A DNA stretch of 32,757 nucleotides from Planctomycetota bacterium. GTDB lineage: Bacteria; Planctomycetota; Phycisphaerae; Phycisphaerales; SM1A02. Positions 15,357 to 23,868 of the stretch are shown here, one piece after another. The number at the start of each line of letters is the position of its first letter. The first letter of the stretch is position 1. Location: contig QWPV01000029.1 of the NCBI GenBank assembly GCA_003671055.1, forward strand, positions 1-32,757, written 5' to 3'. Made by a program: the position numbers and the translations under genes. The notes below the pieces were generated by a model. That model searched no databases and had not been told where the DNA came from. It was given only the letters and a program-made list of their open reading frames with translations.

Positions 15357-16684
15357 AAATTGTGATGGCTTCCATGCTCGCCTGCGGAGCGCTGACAACT
15401 GCTCTCGCGTTCAACACGACGTACGCACAAGATGCAGAGCAACGCCCCGGAGTTGCGCCTGGCGTAACACTCCCGACTGCTCCAGACTTTGCGAGCAAGT
15501 TCACCGATGCGATGAAGACGCCTGAAGCACTCGCCGCTGGCGAAGCTGCACTCAAGGCAACTGCTGATGCATACGCAGGTGCGACTGCAATCGAAGACAC
15601 GCTCACGATGACAGTCTCAATGGGCGAGCGCAAGGAAACACAGGCGTTCACGATCGCACGCGATGCGACTGGAATGCGACTGAACTTGCAGTCCATCGTC
15701 ATCACCGCGACTGGCGAGAAGATCTTCATTGAAACCGAAGAAGTCGCTGACAAGTACGTTGGTTTCGCTATCGAGGAATCGATGCTCGCGACGCTCACCA
15801 CGAAGTTGCCAGGCTTTGAGCTTCCATTCCCTCGCATGCTTGTCGATTCAAAGGCTACAGCAGGCGCGCGCATGCAAGGTGCGTTCCTTTCTGAGCCAAC
15901 GCTCGCCGCATACGACGCAGCAACGAACGCGCTCTACTTTACGAGCATGGGCGGTTCAGACGCGATCATTTCGATCGATCCAAAGACGCGCTTCTTGGCT
16001 TCCGCTGCATACGGTTTCACACCACCCGGAGCGCCAGAAGGATTCAAAGTTCCGATCACAGTGACCTTTGCACCAATCACGATGGCGACACTTTCAACGC
16101 CGATCGCGTTCGTTGCGGGCTCGCGCAAAGAAGTGGACAGCATCGAGAAGCTTGCACCAACGCCATTCGAAATCGGTTCGAGCGTTCCTAATGCGACCTT
16201 CAAGAACTTCGATGGCACAGAAATCACACTCGCTTCACTCCGTGGCAAAGTTGTTGTAATGGACATGTGGGCAACCTGGTGTGGACCATGCCGCAAGGGT
16301 CTTCCTTCGATCGGCAAGTTTGCTGCACTCGTGAAGGATGACGCGAAGATCGCGGTCTTCGGCGTAAACACGCTTGAGAATGTGAAGGGCGATGAGCAAA
16401 TGGCGCTTGCAAAGAAGTTCTGGGAAGACCAGAAGTTCGCTTTCCCTTGCATCGTTGACGATGGCTCGTTCTTCAAGACCTTCGGCGTGGGCGGCATCCC
16501 GCTGACCATCGTCATCGGACCAGATGGCACGCTTGCAGCCAAGCATGAGGGCATTGACCCGAAAAATATTGACGGCATCATCATGCTTCTGAAGACTGAG
16601 TGCGACATCGCCCTCGGTCGCGCAGTTGCGGCGCCCGTCGCACCTGCGGATGCAACGCCAGCGGTCGCTCCTGCAGGGATGTGA
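15353..16684 (+). CDS. Secreted two-domain TlpA-like thioredoxin protein
   Basis: The 443-residue protein has an N-terminal signal peptide (about 1-25, ending TTYAQ), so it acts outside the cytoplasm. Residues 60-255 form a domain of repeated beta strands (DTLTMTVSMGERKETQAFTI, SIVITATGEKIFIETEE) that recalls LolA or DUF2092-like folds by pattern only. Residues 272-420 are a TlpA/ResA thioredoxin domain with DMWATWCGPCRKG (Cys310 and Cys313) and the cis-Pro region GVGGIPLTIVIGPDG. A tail rich in Ala, Pro and Val ends the protein. It is the last gene of the pyrF operon (ATGA overlap with folK). A role in thiol reduction, for example of cytochrome or sulfur-containing proteins, is inferred. Confidence 0.88.
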   Translation: MKIVMASMLACGALTTALAFNTTYAQDAEQRPGVAPGVTLPTAPDFASKFTDAMKTPEALAAGEAALKATADAYAGATAIEDTLTMTVSMGERKETQAFTIARDATGMRLNLQSIVITATGEKIFIETEEVADKYVGFAIEESMLATLTTKLPGFELPFPRMLVDSKATAGARMQGAFLSEPTLAAYDAATNALYFTSMGGSDAIISIDPKTRFLASAAYGFTPPGAPEGFKVPITVTFAPITMATLSTPIAFVAGSRKEVDSIEKLAPTPFEIGSSVPNATFKNFDGTEITLASLRGKVVVMDMWATWCGPCRKGLPSIGKFAALVKDDAKIAVFGVNTLENVKGDEQMALAKKFWEDQKFAFPCIVDDGSFFKTFGVGGIPLTIVIGPDGTLAAKHEGIDPKNIDGIIMLLKTECDIALGRAVAAPVAPADATPAVAPAGM

Positions 16685-16706
16685 CCAACAAGATTGCAAA
16701 GATTTC

Positions 16707-16737
16707 GAGGCCGAGCGAGCAATCGCTCGGCCTCTTT
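16707..16737 (+). terminator. Perfect 12-bp hairpin terminator ending the pyrF operon
   Basis: GAGGCCGAGCGA (16707-16718) pairs perfectly with TCGCTCGGCCTC (16723-16734) around a GCAA tetraloop. TTTCATTA follows. It starts 22 nt after the stop of the thioredoxin-like gene. Confidence 0.88.
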
Positions 16738-16751
16738 CATTACCGCAGCAC

Positions 16752-16779
16752 TTGCAAGATTCGCGATTGCGCGGACAAT
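16752..16779 (+). promoter_or_regulatory. Promoter-like TTGCAA-N16-GACAAT before the second TlpA-like gene
   Basis: TTGCAA (16752-16757) and GACAAT (16774-16779) are separated by 16 nt and lie directly after a strong terminator. GACAAT ends 6 nt before the ATG at 16786, predicting an essentially leaderless transcript. It is the only start-proximal box here with a clear -35 partner. Confidence 0.5.
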
Positions 16780-16785
16780 CTCGAC

Positions 16786-18168
16786 ATGCAGCCGGCGCAC
16801 CGAATTTCCCACATCTTCTTCATCGTGGTCGTGTTGGTGCTGTTCTCTGTCAACGCATCAATCGCACAAGCTCAGGACGACGCCGAGACTCCCGCGCAGC
16901 GCGAGGTGCGTCGCACAACCGAGCGCGCCGAAGCGCATGCACTGTTGAAGACCGTCATCGAAGCGTATCGATCTGCGCCGTTATTGGAGGTGTCGACCAC
17001 GGTGTCGGTGCTTGCTGAGGGCGCGGCGGCAGCAGCGAACGCACGCACATCGAAAGCTGATTTCCAATTTGTCGTTGGTCGTGAAGGCGTGCTTACATTC
17101 AATGGTTACACGCTGCATTTGCGTGGGGGGAAGATTCGCGCATTCCATGCGTCGAACACTGAGTCGTATGTGGAAGCAGCGGATGATGGAAGTCCGTTCT
17201 ACGCGCTCTTCAATGCGTTTGGCGATTTACCCTTTCTCGAGATCGCGCTCGCGCTCGGCGAAGATTCGGTGGAGGACGTGTGTATGCAGTTGCAATCGCA
17301 TGCGCCCGATGTTGTGCCGTCACTAGTGACACGCCGACTTGCTGCGGATGGAAGTGTGGAAACGCTGCAATTGTTTCTTGAAGCGGAGGGGCAGCGAATC
17401 GAATGTGAAATCGATCCTAAAACAAAGCTCGTTCGCGCTTCAGTGACGACGGTGACAGAGGGTGCGGAAACTGAAGATGGAACAATGTTGGTGTGGAAGA
17501 CTTCGTCCACATTCGCTCGCGCTGAAGAAGTGCTCCCACAAGAAGAACTTTGGCCAGACGTCGGCGCGCGACAGAAGGTCGATGGTTTGCAGTCGCTTAT
17601 CAAACGACCTCCACCGCGTGAAAGTGACGACGCGAACGACGATGGTGGAGGGGATCAAGATGGCGCGGGAGCTCCCGCAGCCAGTGATGCGCCCAAGGTT
17701 GGCGACGCCGCGCCCGAATTCGAACTGCCGCAACTTGATGCAACGAACTGTTCACTCAAGTCGCTGCGTGGGAAATTCGTGTTGCTCGATTTCTGGGCAA
17801 CCTGGTGTGGTCCGTGCCGCGCAGCGATGCCCGCGATGACGGCGATGCTGCAGGACTTGCACGGTGCGTGTGTCGGGGTGCTTGTGAATTCGGGCGAGCA
17901 GGGAAGCGTGGAAGATCGCAAGACGCGCGTTCGTGCAGTGCTCGAAACCGCGAAGGTTCCGCTGACTGGCGAACATGCGGAACGCGTGTTGCTTGATCTT
18001 GATGGCGCTGCGGCGAGGTCGTATGGAGTGCGTGCGTTCCCGACGATTCTGCTCGTCTCACCTGAAGGCGTGATCGTGGAGCGATTCGAGGGTTGGTCGA
18101 AAAGTGCGGAAACAAAGATTCGCGCCGCGGTGACTGCGAAGAAGCCTGCACCGAAGGATGGCGCTTGA
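16786..18168 (+). CDS. Secreted two-domain TlpA-like thioredoxin protein (second copy)
   Basis: From the ATG at 16786 the protein has 460 residues. A signal peptide spans about 1-30 (FFIVVVLVLFSVNASIAQAQ). A beta-rich N-terminal domain follows (about 50-255), comparable in position to that of the gene before it but weakly similar in sequence. Next comes an acidic Asp/Gly-rich linker at about 280-300. The TlpA domain spans about 302-450 with FWATWCGPCRAAMPA (Cys341, Cys344) and cis-Pro in VRAFPTILLVSPEG. The start was chosen because codons upstream run into the terminator and because GACAAT lies 6 nt before it. The stop overlaps the next start (TTGA), so it is linked to the FAD/Fe-S oxidoreductase gene. 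Confidence 0.87.
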   Translation: MQPAHRISHIFFIVVVLVLFSVNASIAQAQDDAETPAQREVRRTTERAEAHALLKTVIEAYRSAPLLEVSTTVSVLAEGAAAAANARTSKADFQFVVGREGVLTFNGYTLHLRGGKIRAFHASNTESYVEAADDGSPFYALFNAFGDLPFLEIALALGEDSVEDVCMQLQSHAPDVVPSLVTRRLAADGSVETLQLFLEAEGQRIECEIDPKTKLVRASVTTVTEGAETEDGTMLVWKTSSTFARAEEVLPQEELWPDVGARQKVDGLQSLIKRPPPRESDDANDDGGGDQDGAGAPAASDAPKVGDAAPEFELPQLDATNCSLKSLRGKFVLLDFWATWCGPCRAAMPAMTAMLQDLHGACVGVLVNSGEQGSVEDRKTRVRAVLETAKVPLTGEHAERVLLDLDGAAARSYGVRAFPTILLVSPEGVIVERFEGWSKSAETKIRAAVTAKKPAPKDGA

Positions 18169-21140
18169 GTTCTTCGTTGAGCCTTCCGCTTGCGAGTGAT
18201 CGTGAAAGCCTTGACGCTGAAAGACTTCGCATCCGCGCGCTCATCACGCAATGTGCACGAGGTGACGCGAGATTCGGTCGCCACGATCGCATGCTGTACG
18301 CGACTGATGCGAGCCTCTATCAAGTTGAACCGATCGGCGTGTTCATTCCTGCGACCGTTGAAGATGGCGCGAAGGCTGTGCGCGCGCTGTTGCATGCGGG
18401 TGTGCCGATCCTTCCCCGTGGTGGCGGTACCGCGCTTGCTGGTCAGACGGTCAATCACGCGGTCGTCATCGATTTCTCCGCGCACTGTCGAGGCATTGGC
18501 GCGTTCGACGCTGCTGCGCGCACAGTGGAAGTTGAAGCCGGCGTCGTGCTCGATCAACTCAATGCCTTTCTCGCGCCGTCGGAATTGATGTTCGGCGCCG
18601 ATGTTGCCACGAGTTCGCACGCCACGCTCGGTGGAATGATCGGCAACAACAGCGCTGGCGCAAATTCGATTCTTTACGGTCGCACTGTGGAAAATCTCGA
18701 GGCGGTCGAGGTGCTCTTGCCCGATGGCTCACAGTTGTGGCTCACCGAGGGCGGCGCGGAACATGATCCGCGCCAGCGAGTGCTGGTGGAGTCTCTCGCG
18801 CGAGTCGTGCGTGGTGTGGAGAGCGAGATTCGCGAGCGCATTCCGAAGATTCTCCGCCATGTGGATGGATACAACTTCGATCTTTTGCTGGCTCAACTCG
18901 ATGCTTCCTCGAAGGGGACATATGACCGCGTGAATCTCGCGCATCTCGTGTGCGGCAGCGAAGGAACGCTTGCGACTGTCTTGCGCGCTCGGTTGCGTTT
19001 GGTTGATCGACCGAAACAGCGCGCGCTTGCGGTGCTCGGCTTTGCGTCAGTGTCGGACGCACTCGCGCCGCTGCAGTCAATTCTTGCAACGCATCCCGCT
19101 GCCGTAGAACTCGTCGATGATGTGATTCTCTCGGTGGCGCGTGCGAATATTGAATATCGCAAGTATGTCGAACTGATGCCCTCACCAGCAAGCGGCACGC
19201 TCGGCGCGGTGTTGTATGTCGAGTATTTCGGCGATCACGCCGCGAGTGTGACGGCGAAGGCGCAGGCTCTCGCAAGCATGTTTCCTCACGCAGCGTTCCG
19301 TTTGGCGATGAACGGAACCGAGCGGTTGGAATTGTGGAAGTTGCGCAAGGCAGGGGAGCCGCTTCTGCACGCGCTGCCAGGCGTACGCAAGCCTGTCACG
19401 TTCGTCGAAGACACTGCAGTCGATCCCGCGCGCCTTCCTGAATTCGTCGAGCGATTCCGAAGCGTCGTGACGAAGCACGGCACGCAAGCGGCGTACTACG
19501 CACATGCATCAGTGGGCTGTTTGCATATTCGTCCGCTCATTGCGGTTGAGGATCGACTTGATCGCGCAGTGATGTTGCGTATCGCAGAAGACATCGCCGA
19601 TCTCGTTGCAGAGTTTCGAGGTGCGCTTTCAGGCGAACATGGTGATGGGCGCGTGCGATCACCGCTCCTCGAACGTGTGTTGGGTAAGCCGCTCTGCGAC
19701 GCGCTGCGTGCGGTGAAAGAGATCTTCGATCCGAAGGGGTTGATGAATCCTGGCAACCTTGTCGTCACTGCGCCGAGTGCGTTGATACTCGATAATCTAC
19801 GCGTCGCGCCGCACGGCGAATCGCTTGCGCATGACGATGTTGCGACTTACTTCGACTTCTCCGCGCAAGAGGGATTTCAACACGCGGCTGCACAGTGCAA
19901 CGGCGCGGGGCTTTGTCGACGGCTTGAGGGCGGTGCGTCCATGTGCCCGTCCTATCGAGCGCTGCACGATGAGCGGCACGCAACGCGCGGCCGAGCCAAC
20001 GCGCTTCGTGTTGCGCTCACTGGGCAAGGCACGAGCGCAGGAACTGCTGATTTTCTCGACGAAGAGACGGCTGCGACGCTCGACCTCTGCCTCTCCTGCA
20101 AGGCGTGCAAAACGGAATGCCCTTCGGGCGTGGATCTCTCGAAACTCAAATCGGAATTTCTCGCGCAGCGTTACCGAGTGCTCGGCGAAGTGCCGAAGCG
20201 CGCGCAATCTTTCGGTCGCATCCGAGAGACACTTGCATTCGCGTCGAAGTGGTCGCGCTTGCTTTCGCCTTTCGCAAAGACGCGCCTCGCGAGCGCCATC
20301 GCACACGCAAGGCTCGACATCGATCCGCGTCGATCGCTTCCGCCAATCGGCGCGTCGCTCTTCCGATGGTTTCAACGAAGACCCACGCACACCGCGACGC
20401 GCACCGTCATTCTCTTCGGTGATTGCATCGCGGGCTACTCCGAGCCAGACATCGGCAAGAACGCGGTCGCGCTGCTCGAAGCATTCGGCTATCGCGTGGT
20501 GCTTGCGGATGTCGGCTGCTGCGGTCGAAGTTTAATTTCTGTGGGCATGCTTGCAGAAGCGACGTCCGCAATCGCGTGCGCATCGAGAGCATTGAGTGAA
20601 CTTGTGGATGCAGTCGATGCAGACGCTGTCCTTGTGCTCGAACCAAGTTGTGCATCGGCGATCCGCGATGACTGGACCGAACTCGGTGTCGCAGGCAACT
20701 CCGATGAGCGGGCGCGACGAGTGCGACTGGCGAGCAAGACGCGACTCGTTGAAGAGTTCCTCGATGAACAGTGGGACGCGCATCCAAAGCGGCCATCGAT
20801 TCCGGATGCGTGTGACGATGTTCTGTTCCATGCGCATTGCCATCAGAAAGCACTCTGGGGTTCTGCGTCGAGTGCGCGGTTTCTCCGACGATTTTTCGGC
20901 GCGCGGCTTCGGGTGCTCGACACGGGATGTTGTGGAATGGCAGGCAGTTTCGGCATGACCACCGAGCATTACGAACTCTCGCTTGCGATCGGCGAAGACC
21001 GACTTTTCCCAGCATTGCGCGAGTCTCCGCGTGCCAATGTCTGCGCGTCTGGTGCAAGTTGCCGTCATCAGATCCATGACGGCGTTGCTCGCACTGCGCT
21101 GCATCCTGTGGATCTCGCATGGCGATGTTTAGACGCGTGA
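18165..21140 (+). CDS. FAD and 4Fe-4S fusion oxidoreductase (YdiJ / D-2-hydroxy acid dehydrogenase type)
   Basis: This 991-residue protein fuses a GlcD-like flavin dehydrogenase to a GlcF-like iron-sulfur part. The FAD_binding_4 domain has ILPRGGGTALAGQTVNHAV near 83-101 and GADVATSSHATLGGMIGNNSAG. The flavin C-terminal domain ends near FDPKGLMNPGNLV. Cys motifs follow: CNGAGLC...MCPSYR near 577-595 and CLSCKACKTECPSG near 642-655. Two CCG half-motifs (VGCCGRSL near 784, and TGCCGMAGSFG near 922) and HCHQKALWG near 890 complete the heterodisulfide-reductase-like part. D-lactate, glycolate or D-2-hydroxyglutarate are likely substrates, with quinone as acceptor. I chose TTG at 18165: AAGGA lies 6-7 nt upstream and it overlaps the preceding stop (TTGA). 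Confidence 0.92.
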   Translation: MSSSLSLPLASDRESLDAERLRIRALITQCARGDARFGRHDRMLYATDASLYQVEPIGVFIPATVEDGAKAVRALLHAGVPILPRGGGTALAGQTVNHAVVIDFSAHCRGIGAFDAAARTVEVEAGVVLDQLNAFLAPSELMFGADVATSSHATLGGMIGNNSAGANSILYGRTVENLEAVEVLLPDGSQLWLTEGGAEHDPRQRVLVESLARVVRGVESEIRERIPKILRHVDGYNFDLLLAQLDASSKGTYDRVNLAHLVCGSEGTLATVLRARLRLVDRPKQRALAVLGFASVSDALAPLQSILATHPAAVELVDDVILSVARANIEYRKYVELMPSPASGTLGAVLYVEYFGDHAASVTAKAQALASMFPHAAFRLAMNGTERLELWKLRKAGEPLLHALPGVRKPVTFVEDTAVDPARLPEFVERFRSVVTKHGTQAAYYAHASVGCLHIRPLIAVEDRLDRAVMLRIAEDIADLVAEFRGALSGEHGDGRVRSPLLERVLGKPLCDALRAVKEIFDPKGLMNPGNLVVTAPSALILDNLRVAPHGESLAHDDVATYFDFSAQEGFQHAAAQCNGAGLCRRLEGGASMCPSYRALHDERHATRGRANALRVALTGQGTSAGTADFLDEETAATLDLCLSCKACKTECPSGVDLSKLKSEFLAQRYRVLGEVPKRAQSFGRIRETLAFASKWSRLLSPFAKTRLASAIAHARLDIDPRRSLPPIGASLFRWFQRRPTHTATRTVILFGDCIAGYSEPDIGKNAVALLEAFGYRVVLADVGCCGRSLISVGMLAEATSAIACASRALSELVDAVDADAVLVLEPSCASAIRDDWTELGVAGNSDERARRVRLASKTRLVEEFLDEQWDAHPKRPSIPDACDDVLFHAHCHQKALWGSASSARFLRRFFGARLRVLDTGCCGMAGSFGMTTEHYELSLAIGEDRLFPALRESPRANVCASGASCRHQIHDGVARTALHPVDLAWRCLDA

Positions 21141-21169
21141 CGAGTGTGCGACGAACGCGGCAGGAGTGC

Positions 21170-21175
21170 TAGACT
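21170..21175 (+). promoter_or_regulatory. -10-like TAGACT box upstream of the response regulator
   Basis: TAGACT ends 7 nt before the ATG at 21183. It differs from TACACT by one base. A GGAG at 21163-21166 lies 16 nt upstream of the ATG, too far to act as a Shine-Dalgarno. Confidence 0.4.
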
Positions 21176-21182
21176 CCCGACT

Positions 21183-21647
21183 ATGAGTTCCACAGCCAAC
21201 GCGCCGTTACCACTCGATGAGGCAGCGCTCGCAGACTTCGCCAACGCGCGCATACTGCTTGTGGATGACAACGTGCAAAATGTTGAACTCATGCAAGCCT
21301 ACTTGGAGAGTCTTCCGTGCAAGATCTTCACCGCGAAAGATGGTGTTGAAGCAGTCGAAGCAGTGCATCGCGAGAAGCCTGACATGGTGCTGCTCGATGT
21401 GATGATGCCGCGCATGTCTGGCTTCGATGTCTGCCGCAAGATCAAGAGCGATCCCATGTCGCGCGACATCGTTGTCATCATGGTGACCGCACTGCATGAA
21501 GTGGGCGATCACGAGCGAGCGGTAGAGTGTGGAACGGATGACTTCCTCACGAAGCCCGTGAACAAACTTGAGCTCCTGACCCGCGTTCGCAGTCTGTTGC
21601 GCGTGGTGATTCTGAAGAAGAAGCTCAACGCGTTGCTGAAATCCTGA
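21183..21647 (+). CDS. Stand-alone CheY/PleD-type response regulator receiver
   Basis: The 154-residue protein has one receiver domain and no output domain. ILLVDDNVQN near 24-33 holds the acidic Mg-binding pair. PDMVLLDVMMPRMSGFDVC has the phosphorylatable Asp near residue 67. VIMVTA carries the Thr and DFLTKPVNK the conserved Lys. About 20 extra residues lie before the fold and a short helix ends the protein. Such single-domain receivers signal by protein contact. No histidine kinase is adjacent, so the partner is unknown. A start at 21144 was rejected because the TAGACT box lies downstream of it. Confidence 0.92.
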   Translation: MSSTANAPLPLDEAALADFANARILLVDDNVQNVELMQAYLESLPCKIFTAKDGVEAVEAVHREKPDMVLLDVMMPRMSGFDVCRKIKSDPMSRDIVVIMVTALHEVGDHERAVECGTDDFLTKPVNKLELLTRVRSLLRVVILKKKLNALLKS

Positions 21648-21723
21648 TCGCATCCGCAGTTATGCGACCCGTTTCAGTGGAGTCTGGAGTTCTCTTGGCG
21701 GTCTTGCCGATCAACAGGTTGCC

Positions 21724-21918
21724 ATGATTGAAACAGCACGCTTGATCGAAGAAATCCGTGACGTAAATCCTTCCGTTTCTGTGGAGTGGCTCTCGCGGTT
21801 TTCCGTGCCAGAGCTCTCGCACTATCTCGCGCATCTTCGCGTGATGAGTTTGCCACGCGGAAGTTCTTGGGAACGTCGCGATGATCTTCCTGCAATCTCT
21901 GCGTATGAAGCTGCCTAA
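21724..21918 (+). CDS. Small conserved-looking protein of unknown function
   Basis: The 64-residue protein is compact and well balanced in charge: MIETARLIEEIRDVNPSVSV, then EWLSRFSVPELSHYLAHLRV, ending in a polar tail. It looks like two amphipathic helices, with no motif that I recognise. It follows the response regulator by 76 nt on the same strand, and its stop is one base from the end of convergent scpA. No Shine-Dalgarno or start-proximal box is clear. Its amino acid composition argues that it is coding, but the call is moderate. Confidence 0.55.
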   Translation: MIETARLIEEIRDVNPSVSVEWLSRFSVPELSHYLAHLRVMSLPRGSSWERRDDLPAISAYEAA

Positions 21919-21919
21919 T

Positions 21920-22777
21920 TCAGTTTTTTGAACTTGGCGGCACCGCGTTTGCTTTCACATGCTCGTCGGCAAACGGCGTTTGCACATCTTTGACTTCGCG
22001 GAGATCAAGCGCGATCGGGCCATTGAGATCATCTTGACTCGCGCTGAGGCGACCCTGTTTCATGAGTTCGAGCATCGCGAGGAAGAGTCCAATTCGCTCG
22101 TTCTGCGTGCGCCCTTGGAACACGACGCTCAGCGAAAGTTGCGATCCTTCGGCACGCGTGAGTTGATCAATGAGGTCATCTTGGTGGAGCGCGATCGGCG
22201 TGTCGTCGTACTCAACCGAGTGCCCTTCGAGCCGCGCGAAATCGACGGCTGCACTGACGCGTTCATACGACTGCACGAGATCAAGCAAGTGCAACTCATC
22301 GAGTTCCCAATCTTCAAGAATGTCTTCGATGAGGTCGTCTTCTGACTTTGCGACTGTCTCATCTGCACTCGGCCGCACGCGGACACGAGAACGTTGCGAC
22401 CACTCTTTGCGTCTCGCCTCAAGTTGCCCCGCGAGTGTTCGAAACTTTTGATACGCGAGAAGTTGCTGAATGAGTTCGCGTCGTGGATCAAGACCACTCG
22501 CGCCGTGCGTTGAATCTTCGCCGTCCTCTTCGCTCTGCGTGACGGGCGCAAGTGCGCGAGACTTCATTTCCACCAGCGTTGCAGCCATGACAAGAAACTC
22601 GCCAGCAAGATCAATGTCCACGCGGCTTATCTGACGGACATACTCAAGATACTGCTCCGCAATCTGATGAATCGGAATCTCTTGAATGTCGACTTCCGCG
22701 CGGCGAATGAGAAAAAGCAGCAGGTCAAGTGGACCTTCGAAGGCGGGGAGTCTGACATTCCAGTCGTCTTGAGACAT
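21920..22777 (-). CDS. scpA: Segregation and condensation protein A
   Basis: ScpA is the kleisin that bridges the SMC ATPase heads in bacterial condensin. The 285-residue protein has the ScpA hallmark near its start (LPAFEGPLDLLLFLIRRAEV at about 9-28) and then IPIHQIAEQYLEYV. It continues with LAGEFLVMAATLVEMKSRAL near 54-73. The acidic linker and QERIGLFLAMLELMKQGRL-like segment near the C-terminus fit the winged-helix end that binds SMC. The ATG at 22777 was chosen because the motif begins ten residues later and a TACCCT box is 8 nt upstream. No scpB is nearby, so it must be encoded elsewhere if present. Confidence 0.93.
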   Translation of the reverse strand: MSQDDWNVRLPAFEGPLDLLLFLIRRAEVDIQEIPIHQIAEQYLEYVRQISRVDIDLAGEFLVMAATLVEMKSRALAPVTQSEEDGEDSTHGASGLDPRRELIQQLLAYQKFRTLAGQLEARRKEWSQRSRVRVRPSADETVAKSEDDLIEDILEDWELDELHLLDLVQSYERVSAAVDFARLEGHSVEYDDTPIALHQDDLIDQLTRAEGSQLSLSVVFQGRTQNERIGLFLAMLELMKQGRLSASQDDLNGPIALDLREVKDVQTPFADEHVKANAVPPSSKN

Positions 22778-22785
22778 CGGCGGTG

Positions 22786-22791
22786 AGGGTA
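22786..22791 (-). promoter_or_regulatory. -10-like TACCCT box upstream of scpA
   Basis: TACCCT on the minus strand ends 8 nt before the ATG at 22777. No Shine-Dalgarno lies between. It faces the kdsD box 30 nt away, so the divergent start sites are very close together. Confidence 0.35.
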
Positions 22792-22821
22792 CCACGCGTC
22801 GGGTGGGGATTGGTGACGCGA

Positions 22822-22827
22822 TACACT
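22822..22827 (+). promoter_or_regulatory. -10-like TACACT box upstream of kdsD
   Basis: TACACT ends 6 nt before the ATG at 22834, with TCTCCG between and no Shine-Dalgarno. This is the closest spacing of the four exact TACACT copies. Confidence 0.45.
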
Positions 22828-22833
22828 TCTCCG

Positions 22834-23868
22834 ATGCGTGCAGATCATTCCGATCAGATACCAGTCCTCGCGCTTGACCTCGCAGCGGAACGGCAATTCC
22901 TTGCGGAAGCAATGCTCGCGGAGGCTTCCGCCATCAGCGCGCTTGCGAAGAACACGATGGACGGCAATGTCGAATTCGCAGCAGCCATCGATCTGATGGA
23001 AGGCTGCCGTGGGCATGTCGTCATCTCAGGGATGGGTAAGTCCGGACTCATCGGAATGAAGATCAGCGCGACGCTCGCAAGCCTCGGGCAACCTTCACAC
23101 TTCGTGCATCCTGCGGAAGCCGTGCATGGCGACCTCGGACGATTGCGCGCTGACGATGTCGTCATTCTGCTTTCTTACAGCGGTGAAACAGATGAGGTCG
23201 TGAGTCTCGCGGCGATTCTCAAAGCAGACGGCGTCGCGCGCATCGGCATCAGCGGCCGCGCAGATTCAGCACTCGCACGCAATTCAAGCGTGCACATCGA
23301 CGTGGGCGATGTGATCGAAGCATGTCCACTCAATCTCGCGCCCACTGCATCGACCACTGCGATGCTTGCCGCTGGCGACGCGCTTGCGCTTGGTCTTGCA
23401 CGGCGACGCGACTTCAAAGCGGACGATTTCCATAAGCATCATCCTGGCGGCATGCTCGGCGCTGGGCTTCGGCCGATTGTCGAAGTGCTGCGTTTCCGTG
23501 TCGGTCAAAACCTCGCGTCCGTCAGCGACACACTCACGGTGCGAGACGCACTCGCGCATGCTGGAGAAGGTCGTCGCGCTGGCGCCGTGATAATGGTGAA
23601 CGCGAGCGGACAGTTGTCTGGCATCCTCACGGATGGGGATCTGCGACGGCTCGTCAACGCACACGGTGCTGCGGCGCTCGATTTACCGCTCACGACTGCT
23701 ATGACTCGGCATCCTGTCGCGTTGCCAGTGGATGCACTCGTGCGTGATGCAGTGCAACTTGTGCGTGAGCGCCGACTCGACGAGGTACCTGTGGTCGACG
23801 CGCAAGGCCGCCCAGTGGGACTCGTTGATGTGCAAGATCTTATTGCAATGCGCGTGGTGCGAGAGTAG
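22834..23868 (+). CDS. kdsD: Arabinose-5-phosphate isomerase (KpsF/KdsD family)
   Basis: The enzyme interconverts ribulose 5-phosphate and D-arabinose 5-phosphate, the precursor of KDO for lipopolysaccharide. The 344-residue protein has an N-terminal SIS domain with VISGMGKSGLIGMKISATL near 66-84, AVHGDLGRLRADDV, and LLSYSGETDEVV (the sugar-phosphate loop). LAPTASTTAMLAAGDALA and KHHPGGMLG complete the family pattern. Two CBS repeats follow, ending with DGDLRRLV and VPVVDAQGRPVGLVDVQDL. The ATG at 22834 is set by the TACACT box. The 3' end overlaps the convergent cysN gene by 29 nt. Presence of this gene supports a KDO-type outer membrane. Confidence 0.94.
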   Translation: MRADHSDQIPVLALDLAAERQFLAEAMLAEASAISALAKNTMDGNVEFAAAIDLMEGCRGHVVISGMGKSGLIGMKISATLASLGQPSHFVHPAEAVHGDLGRLRADDVVILLSYSGETDEVVSLAAILKADGVARIGISGRADSALARNSSVHIDVGDVIEACPLNLAPTASTTAMLAAGDALALGLARRRDFKADDFHKHHPGGMLGAGLRPIVEVLRFRVGQNLASVSDTLTVRDALAHAGEGRRAGAVIMVNASGQLSGILTDGDLRRLVNAHGAAALDLPLTTAMTRHPVALPVDALVRDAVQLVRERRLDEVPVVDAQGRPVGLVDVQDLIAMRVVRE

